Of a stretch of DNA of 13,877 nt, positions 1 to 6,451 are shown piece by piece. The translations under genes were made by a program, and so were the position numbers. The notes below the pieces were generated by a model. It was not told where the DNA came from, ran no database searches, and was given only the letters and a program-made list of their open reading frames with translations. Source of the stretch: Candidatus Aegiribacteria sp. (GTDB lineage Bacteria > Fermentibacterota > Fermentibacteria > Fermentibacterales > JCC-6); the NCBI GenBank assembly GCA_030640155.1, contig DAOWJX010000227.1, positions 1 through 13,877 on the forward strand, given 5' to 3'. The stretch's first letter is position 1. Each line of letters starts with the position of its first letter.

Positions 1-1
1 A

Positions 2-2551
2 ACACCGATGATGCAGCAGTTCATGGAGATTAAAAAAAAGTATAAGGATGAGATACTTCTTTACAGGATGGGCGATTTCTATGAGACATTCTACGAAGAC
101 GCCAGAACAATATCAAAGGTTCTGGGAATAACCCTCACCTCCAGGGGCAAAAGCAGGGACACGGGAGATAGAATCCCTCTGGCTGGTTTTCCATGGCATG
201 CTCTGGATGGATACCTTTCAAGGCTAATTAAAGCGGGGTATCGAGTTGCTGTCTGTGAGCAGACTGAAGATCCAGCGCAGGCAAAGGGGCTTGTAAAAAG
301 GGATGTAATCGAAGTCATTACACCCGGAACGCTGGTAAGTGGATCAGCACTTGATGAGCGGAGAACTTTCCTTCTCTGTTCAGCTGTTTTTAATGATTCG
401 GGAACAGGTGGACTTGCTTTCTGTGATATTTCAACTGGTGAGATTGAAGCCGCGGAAATTGATACGGCACTGCTGCCTGGTGAAATAGCCAGAAAAACTC
501 CGTCCGAGCTTCTGGTCTCAGATGATCAGAAGATTGACCCGCTGTCGAATTGTGAGATTACACGGCTTGAGAACTGGAAGTTCGACCATGACACTGCTGT
601 ATCGCAGATAGAGACAATTCTTGAATTATCGGCTCTTGAAGGGCTGGGGCTTGGGATCCAGAGTCCTGCTCTATCCGCTCTTGGAGCACTCCTGGCCTAT
701 ATCCGGGATACGAAGAAAATGGATGTGGCACACCTGAGTTTCAGCGGAATGTACAGACGTGATGACTGCCTGATTATTGACAGGGGCAGTGCCCGTTCAC
801 TCAATATCACGGAAGCTCCTCCAGGAGAAGAATCCGGAATCCTCTCGGACATCACAGATGAGACAAAAACAGCGGCGGGAAGCAGAGAGTGGAGAAAATG
901 GCTCCTGTCACCTCTGAGAGACAGTGAGGAAATCCGGAAAAGACACGATTCGGTGGAGTGGTTTATTGAATCTCCATCAGTTCTTTCCGATGTACTGGAT
1001 ATTCTTGATGATACAGCGGATCTTAAACGTCAGGCGGGTAAACTGGGAACTTTAAGATCCTCACCAAGAGACGTAAGAGCCATAGCGGACACACTTGCGC
1101 TGCTTCCTGAAATAGTCAGTTTACTGAAAGGCGCTGAACCGTCACTGCTTTCCGAGATGGCTTCAATCGATGTTCTTTCAGGCATATGCGAGCTTATCGA
1201 GTCAATTATTACAGAGAATCCTCCCGCAAGATTATCGGATGGAGGTGTCATTCGCGAAGGAGTGTCTGAGGAACTGGATGAATACAGAGATATCCATGAA
1301 GGCGGTCACAACTGGATAAAATCCAGGATCGAGGAAGAGAAGAAATCTACCGGTATACCGAATCTCTCCATAGGGTGCAACAAGGTTTTCGGATATTATA
1401 TAGAGGTTTCGAACAGCCATCTTTCAAAGGTGCCCGAGCATTACATCAGGAAACAGACTCTTGTTAACGCAGAACGTTTCATAACTCCTGATCTTAAAGA
1501 AGTTGAATCAAGGATTTTCAGAGCCGGTGATGAGATTGAAAAACTTGAAAGCGCGTTGTTCAAGGATCTCAGGGAAGAAGTCGCGAAGAAAATAGACGGA
1601 ATCAGAAACGCAGGTAAAATGCTTGCTCAGCTTGATGTCCTGACATCTCTCAGTGTACTGGCTTCGAAAAGAGGATATGTCAGGCCGGAGTTGTTGAAAT
1701 CTCCAGGAATTTCAATCAGTAAAGGGAGACATCCTGTTCTTGATGTCCTTCTTCCTCAGGGTGAATGTGTTCCGAACAGCCTTGAACTTGACCGGACAAG
1801 AAGGATTCTGCTGGTAACAGGCCCGAATATGGCGGGTAAATCGACTTATCTGAGGCAGATCGCTCTACTTATCGTACTCGCTCAGTCCGGATCCTTTGTT
1901 CCGGCAGAGTCAATGCTTTTCTCTCCGATAGATAGAATATTCACGAGAATTGGATCTGTTGACAGAATTACGAGAGGGCAGTCCACTTTTCTTGTGGAAA
2001 TGGCTGAAGCTGCGGCTCTTCTTAATTCAAGCACACCTGACAGTCTTGCTATACTCGATGAAATCGGCAGAGGTACAAGCACTTTTGACGGACTTTCACT
2101 TGCCTGGTCGATGATCGAGTACCTGCATGACAGCAGCACTCACAGACCAATGGTTCTTTTCGCCACGCATTACCATGAACTGACGGTTCTCGCCAGTTTT
2201 CTTCCTGCTGTAGCAAATGTAAATGTAAAGGTAAAAGATACAGGCGGGAAAGTTGTGTTTCTCTACAGCGTGGAGGAGGGAAGCACAGATGAATCTTACG
2301 GTATACATGTCGCCTCAATGGCAGGAGTACCTTCAAAAGTAGTCAGAAGAGCGCGGAAGGTTCTTTCAGATCTGGAAGCGGGGCGCCACCTCATGCCAGG
2401 TGGTTTTTCAGAGGATCAGATGGAACTCCAGTTGAATGAGCCGGAGGCGGAAGATCCACTGATAGAAGAGCTGAAGAAGATCGATCCGGATTCCCTCACA
2501 CCGCTTAAGGCGCTTGAAATTCTTTACGAGCTTCGTGATAGACTAAATTAA
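2..2551 (+). CDS. mutS: DNA mismatch repair ATPase MutS (5' end outside the window)
   Basis: MutS binds base mismatches and small loops in newly replicated DNA and, with ATP, recruits MutL. Residues are numbered from the ATG at base 8. The mismatch-reading motif F24-Y-E26 lies in GDFYETF in domain I. Connector, core/lever and clamp domains follow, with an FGYYIEVS stretch in the core. The ATPase has Walker A GPNMAGKST at 605-613 and Walker B ILDE with D684/E685, followed by GRGTST and the FATHYHEL segment. The C-terminus (LTPLKALEILYELRDRL) is the usual MutS ending. The 847 residues fit the family. In other MutS proteins Thr-Pro precedes the MMQQ motif. Here bases 2-7 also encode Thr-Pro in frame, so the true start is almost certainly upstream of base 1 and the ATG at 8 is internal. 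The stop codon lies inside the palindromic repeat at 2546-2627. Identification is secure. Confidence 0.97.
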   Translation, partial: TPMMQQFMEIKKKYKDEILLYRMGDFYETFYEDARTISKVLGITLTSRGKSRDTGDRIPLAGFPWHALDGYLSRLIKAGYRVAVCEQTEDPAQAKGLVKRDVIEVITPGTLVSGSALDERRTFLLCSAVFNDSGTGGLAFCDISTGEIEAAEIDTALLPGEIARKTPSELLVSDDQKIDPLSNCEITRLENWKFDHDTAVSQIETILELSALEGLGLGIQSPALSALGALLAYIRDTKKMDVAHLSFSGMYRRDDCLIIDRGSARSLNITEAPPGEESGILSDITDETKTAAGSREWRKWLLSPLRDSEEIRKRHDSVEWFIESPSVLSDVLDILDDTADLKRQAGKLGTLRSSPRDVRAIADTLALLPEIVSLLKGAEPSLLSEMASIDVLSGICELIESIITENPPARLSDGGVIREGVSEELDEYRDIHEGGHNWIKSRIEEEKKSTGIPNLSIGCNKVFGYYIEVSNSHLSKVPEHYIRKQTLVNAERFITPDLKEVESRIFRAGDEIEKLESALFKDLREEVAKKIDGIRNAGKMLAQLDVLTSLSVLASKRGYVRPELLKSPGISISKGRHPVLDVLLPQGECVPNSLELDRTRRILLVTGPNMAGKSTYLRQIALLIVLAQSGSFVPAESMLFSPIDRIFTRIGSVDRITRGQSTFLVEMAEAAALLNSSTPDSLAILDEIGRGTSTFDGLSLAWSMIEYLHDSSTHRPMVLFATHYHELTVLASFLPAVANVNVKVKDTGGKVVFLYSVEEGSTDESYGIHVASMAGVPSKVVRRARKVLSDLEAGRHLMPGGFSEDQMELQLNEPEAEDPLIEELKKIDPDSLTPLKALEILYELRDRLN

Positions 2552-2627
2552 ATAGTGACAGGGACTATTTAATATTTAGGGCAAATCCACTTGTTATTAT
2601 TTAAATAGTGCCTGTCACTATTTAATT
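2546..2627. repeat. Inverted pair of 27-bp palindromic units (REP/MITE-like)
   Basis: The left unit (2546-2572) and right unit (2601-2627) are reverse complements over 27 bases with one mismatch, at base 2563, separated by 28 bases. Each unit is itself a hairpin. The left stem is 2547-2556 with 2564-2573 (10 bp, 7-nt loop). The right stem is 2601-2610 with 2616-2625 (10 bp, 5-nt loop CCTGT). The core reads AAATAGTGACAGGCACTATTT in the consensus orientation. Such doubled imperfect palindromes are typical of REP sequences mobilised by Y1 (RAYT) transposases, or of small MITEs; that assignment is inference, since no transposase lies in the window. The left unit supplies the mutS stop codon. The structure may also slow read-through from mutS, but it lacks a GC-rich stem and a following T run, so I do not call it a classical terminator. 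Confidence 0.85.
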
Positions 2628-2640
2628 AGGTGAACGGGTG

Positions 2641-2669
2641 TTTACATCTTATTGAAACATTGCTATAGT
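2641..2669 (+). promoter_or_regulatory. Sigma70-type promoter with extended -10
   Basis: The -35 is TTTACA (2641-2646; consensus TTGACA) and the -10 is TATAGT (2664-2669; consensus TATAAT), separated by exactly 17 bases. A TG at 2661-2662, one base before the -10, makes it an extended -10. Transcription would begin near 2676, about ten bases before the ribosome binding site of the small gene at 2697. The -35 begins 13 bases after the palindromic repeat ends. Confidence 0.65.
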
Positions 2670-2696
2670 ACCTTCGTGGTGAAACGGAGGTTACTT

Positions 2697-2993
2697 ATGA
2701 AAACATTTGATTCCGGAAATGGAATATGGGAGCTCTCATCCGATAACTCGAAAGATGTTAATGTTGTAAGTGTTTTCGGTACAAAGGGAAACAGATTTTC
2801 AATACTCGTGTTTCCCAGAGAATCAGTTCCGGTTGATTACGCGGGAAAAAATGGAAACTGGGTAATCAATCACTCCAACACTGAAACATCAGCGATTCGG
2901 TTTACTCTTCAGTGGGTTGCTGATGCAGGCGGCAGCGGATGCGTCATCCTATGCGGGAGGGAAGCTCAGCAGCAATTCAGCTCCACAGCCTGA
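2697..2993 (+). CDS. Small protein of unknown function, 98 aa
   Basis: I do not recognise this protein. The ATG at 2697 is preferred because GGAGG (2686-2690) stands six bases before it and the promoter at 2641-2669 lies directly upstream. The in-frame ATG at 2652 lies upstream of the -10 and cannot be on that transcript. The product has no signal peptide and no membrane segment. Residues 1-80 alternate hydrophobic and polar positions (for example VNVVSVFG, FSILVFP, IRFTLQWVA), suggesting mostly beta structure. The tail is a polar QQQFSSTA stretch. It is a monocistronic unit convergent with the TonB-dependent receptor gene, whose stop codon lies 12 bases beyond its own. With nothing conserved to lean on, it could be a lineage-specific gene. 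The promoter and ribosome binding site are the main evidence that it is real. Confidence 0.6.
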   Translation: MKTFDSGNGIWELSSDNSKDVNVVSVFGTKGNRFSILVFPRESVPVDYAGKNGNWVINHSNTETSAIRFTLQWVADAGGSGCVILCGREAQQQFSSTA

Positions 2994-3005
2994 TTCAGGA
3001 ATTCT

Positions 3006-5561
3006 CTACCACTCGATTCCAAGACCGAACTGCACCATGCGCGGCATGCCATATGCGTAAGGGTTGTCAAGTACACCCGTCGGATCGGGGTCACGTGAGG
3101 AATCGTATAAATAGCCACCGGCCTCGTACCACTCAACATCCATTATAAGATCGATGTTCCGCCTGTTGAAAAGATTGTACACCTGACACCAGGCATCAAG
3201 AGTAATTGATCCGATCCAGAACTTCCTGTTGACCTTGAGCCTGGCCATCGTCGTGGCAGGATACCTTTCCATGTTTATTCTCGGTTCTGGTGAACCCTGA
3301 TTGCTCGCAGTGTAAGGGAACCCGCTCCCGAAGTCCAATGAGAGATGGATTCCGAAACCTTCAAGGAAAGGTGTATTGCCGATTCTGGGACCTTCACCAC
3401 GGGGAATGCGGAAGTCCAGTTCGGCATTGACAGTATGTCTCTGATCCCAGTCAAGGTAATGCTCCTCACCGGGAGGGTTCCAGCCATAGATACTGTAGAG
3501 ATAATTCTGCAACGCAATTGAATTCCTGCCCCTTGCAATGGAGTACGAATAGCTGAGGTTGCCTTTGAAGAAACCGCTGGGGCGCAGGGAATAAGTTATC
3601 TCTGATCCTCTGACATTGCCATAACCATTATTGACATACAGATCATACGCCGGAGCTGTTCCGAATTGAATCCTCCGAGTGCCGGTGAGAGCGCTGATAT
3701 TCTTGATATAGCCGCAGATGTCCAGCATTGAAACGTCGTTTAACTGATACTTCAATCCAACTTCGTAACTTACGGTCTTCTCGGGTGACAGATCGAGATA
3801 ACCGACAACGGGGATATCTTCCGAAAAGCTGTAGTCCGCTCCACTGAATATTCTGCTGAACTCCGGCATCTGGAAATAGTGCCCGTATGAGAAATACATG
3901 AAATGTCTTTCACCTAGAGGGAATGTGAATCCCAGACGGGGACTTACGTAGTATTTTACGGTTGCCTCAGGATTCTCTGTTGGATCGAGTTGATTCGAGG
4001 AGGAAAGGTCCGGATTGGGATCGAAATAGTCCAGTCTGAGTCCTGCATTCATAATCATATCATTGTTAAGGCAGATCCGGTCCTGTAGAAAGATAGCGCC
4101 TGAGTTCGGGGAAGCGTGATATCTGTTAAGGTGTACGCTTCCGGCAGAGTCCGCGATCACATTGTATTTGAAGACATTGTAATGCTTTACTTCGATGCCG
4201 GTCTTCAGGTGGTGATTCTGATTGAGTATTCCGGTAATATTTATTCCGAAAGTAGATACGGTACTCCTGCTCTCATTCCAGACGAAGCGGTTGGTGCCCT
4301 CCCTGTAAAAACCGTCATAGTCAACGGTTCGTTCAGGGGAGTAATTGAGCCAGTCTTCTTCGGTAAAATTCTCTCCCAGCCACTCGGTATCGTAGGGTTC
4401 GTCAGGGTCATTCCTTATTCTGTATTCGAAAGATGACTGAAACCTGTTCAGCCTGATCTCTATATCGGCAGCGTCGCTTAACATATGCGAAATGCCAAAA
4501 CCGATACTGTAGTTCTCCCGGAACCTGGTTGGAAGAGCGTAGAGAATACTGGTTCCGGTACCCGGTACCAGGGAATCTGCTCCTGAGCTGGACTCGATGT
4601 AGTATGGAGTCTCAAATCTGCTCCACGCCCAGTAATCACCAATTCCGAACCATCCGGCCATTCTATCCAAATAGAAACCGGTAATATTGATTTTTGTTCT
4701 CGGTGTCGGTCTGTAAGTCAGTTTCAAATTACCCGAACATGTGGTAGACCAGTCGTCGAAGCCGTAGCCGTACCTGCCGTTCTCGCCGCCTCCCGTTTCA
4801 TGGTACTTGCCGGCCGCGAAGAAACTGATCTCTCCCGGTATTTGTACACCGATGGCCGGCAGGAGGTAGGTGGAAATCGGTTCAGGGCCGCTTACAAACG
4901 CTTCCGAGTTCAGTTCGGCGTTTCCACAGCTAGTCTTCCTGTGCCATGTCCACTCGCTTGCCAGGCCGAGGGATTCCCAGTCGTTGCCGCTGAGACTGAT
5001 TCCTCCATGGCAGGAACTGCCGCCCTCGCGTCCGACAATGTCAACAATTCCGGATTGAGCGTTCCCGTATTCTGCATCAAATCCGCCGGTGGTGATTGTG
5101 GTTTCGTATATTGAAGACAGTGGAATGTCGCTGCTGAAAGTGTTGTCAATCGGGTCTACATGGGTAACACCATCAACGATATAAAGCACTTCTCCGATGC
5201 GTCCGCCACGAAAGTGGAGGGAGTGTTCAGAGGAAGCAGCTATAGCGGAGATTTTGATTAAATAAGAACTTATGCATACGTCGCCGAAAGTGGATATTTC
5301 ACCCCTTCGGCTACCGCAGTCAGTCACACCTGTCTGCAGTTCGACGATATCGATAATACCGGAAACAGGCATAGTCCTGATCTCGTCAGCACCGATGACA
5401 CCGGACTCTGAACTGCAGGAATCTAATTGATGATCAACAATAAAAAACTCAATGCTTGAACTGTCTTCGGGCTTCTCCGTTATAATTTCAGGTGTAACAG
5501 CGTGCCCTGAACCAGTTAACAATATAGTTAAGAAGAACAGTATCATAGCTTTTCCAGTCAT
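3006..5561 (-). CDS. TonB-dependent outer-membrane receptor, Oar-like
   Basis: This is an outer-membrane beta-barrel with a periplasmic plug that takes up a ligand using energy from TonB-ExbBD; the ligand cannot be read from the sequence. Residues 1-21 form a signal peptide, probably cleaved after GHA. The plug runs from about 53 to 180 and includes LHFRGGRIGE (R118-G-G), YIVDGV (V129-D-G) and the GGFDAEYGNAQSGIVDIV signature. The rest is alternating-residue barrel with the DQRHTVNAELDF and YNLFNRRN motifs, ending in a terminal Trp (FGLGIEW), as needed for BAM-mediated insertion. The start is firm: GGAAGGAG (5567-5574) lies five bases from the ATG. Oddities are the absence of the carboxypeptidase-regulatory-like domain that often precedes this plug type, about 35 residues between the TGV and LHFRGG motifs of the plug, and nine cysteines, many for an outer-membrane protein. 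It stands alone, divergent from the glycan operon. Confidence 0.9.
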   Translation of the reverse strand: MTGKAMILFFLTILLTGSGHAVTPEIITEKPEDSSSIEFFIVDHQLDSCSSESGVIGADEIRTMPVSGIIDIVELQTGVTDCGSRRGEISTFGDVCISSYLIKISAIAASSEHSLHFRGGRIGEVLYIVDGVTHVDPIDNTFSSDIPLSSIYETTITTGGFDAEYGNAQSGIVDIVGREGGSSCHGGISLSGNDWESLGLASEWTWHRKTSCGNAELNSEAFVSGPEPISTYLLPAIGVQIPGEISFFAAGKYHETGGGENGRYGYGFDDWSTTCSGNLKLTYRPTPRTKINITGFYLDRMAGWFGIGDYWAWSRFETPYYIESSSGADSLVPGTGTSILYALPTRFRENYSIGFGISHMLSDAADIEIRLNRFQSSFEYRIRNDPDEPYDTEWLGENFTEEDWLNYSPERTVDYDGFYREGTNRFVWNESRSTVSTFGINITGILNQNHHLKTGIEVKHYNVFKYNVIADSAGSVHLNRYHASPNSGAIFLQDRICLNNDMIMNAGLRLDYFDPNPDLSSSNQLDPTENPEATVKYYVSPRLGFTFPLGERHFMYFSYGHYFQMPEFSRIFSGADYSFSEDIPVVGYLDLSPEKTVSYEVGLKYQLNDVSMLDICGYIKNISALTGTRRIQFGTAPAYDLYVNNGYGNVRGSEITYSLRPSGFFKGNLSYSYSIARGRNSIALQNYLYSIYGWNPPGEEHYLDWDQRHTVNAELDFRIPRGEGPRIGNTPFLEGFGIHLSLDFGSGFPYTASNQGSPEPRINMERYPATTMARLKVNRKFWIGSITLDAWCQVYNLFNRRNIDLIMDVEWYEAGGYLYDSSRDPDPTGVLDNPYAYGMPRMVQFGLGIEW

Positions 5562-5598
5562 GACAGCTCCTTCCGATTAAACCTGTTAATAATATATA

Positions 5599-5612
5599 GA
5601 ATAATGTTATTC
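5599..5612. promoter_or_regulatory. Candidate operator: 14-bp palindrome over the receptor -10
   Basis: GAATAA-TG-TTATTC has perfect 6-bp arms around a 2-base centre. It covers the proposed -10 of the receptor promoter (5601-5606), a position where a bound dimeric repressor would block transcription. It does not match the Fur consensus, and no regulator is encoded nearby, so the binding protein is unknown. Confidence 0.35.
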
Positions 5613-5629
5613 CGTGTAATGCATGTCAG
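5601..5629 (-). promoter_or_regulatory. Candidate promoter of the TonB-dependent receptor
   Basis: Read on the minus strand, the -35 is CTGACA (5624-5629, 5 of 6 matches to TTGACA) and the -10 is CATTAT (5601-5606, 4 of 6), 17 bases apart. Transcription would begin near 5594. The leader would be about 33 bases and would contain the GGAAGGAG ribosome binding site. The -10 is weak, so this rests mainly on spacing and position. Confidence 0.4.
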
Positions 5630-5689
5630 TAGACTTCATTGCCGTATTGGCATATTTTTCAGCTTATATGTTGTTCAGTGAAATCAGAC

Positions 5690-5707
5690 GGGGGGTATTA
5701 AGGCATA
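5690..5707 (+). promoter_or_regulatory. Possible ribosome binding site and ATA start of the first glycan gene
   Basis: An in-frame stop (TAA, 5699-5701) closes the reading frame. Between it and the conserved PAYNEE motif the only possible starts are ATA 5705, CTG 5717 and TTG 5732. A G run (5690-5695) lies nine bases before the ATA. GGAAGG (5725-5730) lies only one base before the TTG, too close to act as its Shine-Dalgarno sequence. The choice between ATA and TTG is unresolved. Confidence 0.3.
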
Positions 5708-5731
5708 GACCGAAAGCTGGATTCGGAAGGA

Positions 5732-6451
5732 TTGACCGTATTCTTTCCCGCCTATAATGAAGAAGAAAACGTTCGTTTCATGATTGATTCGGCGAAGGAA
5801 GTTCTTGAGGGGCTTTGTGAACGGTGGGAAATCATTCTAGTTGATGACGGGTCAACTGATAGAACCGCTGCAATCGCAGAGAGTATCTCGCTGGAAGATC
5901 CAAGAATCAGAGTTGTCAGACATGGTCGCAATCTCGGATTTGGAAGTGCCATCCGCACAGGAATTGCTAATTCACGAATGCCCTGGATATTCTATACTGA
6001 TTGCGATGGTCAGTTCGATCTTAATGAACTCGATAAAGTACTTGATCTTCGGGATAAAGCGGATATTGTTTCCGCATACAGACACAGGAGAAAAGATCCA
6101 TGGATGCGTCTTCTCTATTCAATTGCTTACGGAGCTGTGACATCTGCACTCTTTGGTGGTGGATTCAAGGACACTGATGCGTCCTTCAAGCTTTTCAGAA
6201 GAAGTATTTTTAAAGTAATCAAACCTGAATCAACATCCGGAGTAGTAGACTTTGAGATTCTTCTTATTGCCGAGAAAATGGGGTATTCGGTGGTACAGAT
6301 TCCGGTTTCTCATTATCCGAGAAGAGCCGGACAGGTATCCTTTGAGACGGTCAGAAACGGAATATTCACCTGGGTAAAGGTATCTGCGATTACTGAGATG
6401 TTCGCGCAGCTGCTGAAACTGAGAATACGGATATGGAGGGGGGATGTCTGA
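5732..6451 (+). CDS. GT2 glycosyltransferase, DPM1-like polyprenyl-phosphate sugar synthase
   Basis: The likely role is transfer of a sugar from a nucleotide donor to polyprenyl phosphate on the cytoplasmic face of the inner membrane. The GT-A fold begins with VFFPAYNEEEN. VDDGSTD (D38-D39) binds the nucleotide, RNLGFGSAIRTGI follows, and the metal-binding D90-C-D92 lies in TDCDGQF. FKDTDASFKLFRR and the VPVSHYPRRAG stretch are typical of the dolichol-phosphate-mannose-synthase-like branch. At about 239 residues it has no C-terminal membrane segments, as in stand-alone DPM1 types. The TTG at 5732 is the only conventional start but lacks usable Shine-Dalgarno spacing. ATA at 5705 would add nine residues (DRKLDSEGL before TVFF) and fits the usual N-terminus better. 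It opens the glycan operon and overlaps the next gene by 8 bases. The later GT-C-like gene is a natural user of its product. Sugar identity is unknown. Confidence 0.85.
   Translation: MTVFFPAYNEEENVRFMIDSAKEVLEGLCERWEIILVDDGSTDRTAAIAESISLEDPRIRVVRHGRNLGFGSAIRTGIANSRMPWIFYTDCDGQFDLNELDKVLDLRDKADIVSAYRHRRKDPWMRLLYSIAYGAVTSALFGGGFKDTDASFKLFRRSIFKVIKPESTSGVVDFEILLIAEKMGYSVVQIPVSHYPRRAGQVSFETVRNGIFTWVKVSAITEMFAQLLKLRIRIWRGDV

Noticed and set aside
2049..2336. Minus-strand ORFs over the mutS ATPase region
   Set aside because: They sit opposite conserved MutS codons and encode Cys/Leu-rich sequence with no family resemblance; antisense shadows.
2929..2960. GGATG-CGT-CATCC hairpin inside the small gene as an attenuator or terminator
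   Set aside because: A 5-bp stem within coding sequence with no T run; likely chance.
2939..3148. Plus-strand ORF of 69 codons bridging the small gene and the receptor 3' end
   Set aside because: It overlaps two better supported genes, lacks a ribosome binding site and has a His/Arg-rich composition typical of a shifted frame.
4116..4436. Plus-strand ORFs within the receptor gene (this one and 4800-5114)
   Set aside because: They lie opposite the receptor barrel and plug codons and show no motif; explained by the minus-strand gene.
5599..5612. Palindrome as a Fur box
   Set aside because: The half-site GAATAA and the 2-base centre do not fit the GATAAT-type 7-1-7 Fur consensus, so a Fur label is not justified.
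5640..5659. TGCC-GTATT-GGCA followed by a T-rich run, as a terminator
   Set aside because: The stem is only 4 bp and lies between two divergent genes where no transcript needs to end; probably chance.
5639..5669. TTGCCG ... TTATAT as a promoter for the glycan operon
   Set aside because: Both boxes match only 4 of 6 positions and the spacing of 19 is poor. The operon probably has a promoter in 5575-5704, but I cannot pick it out.
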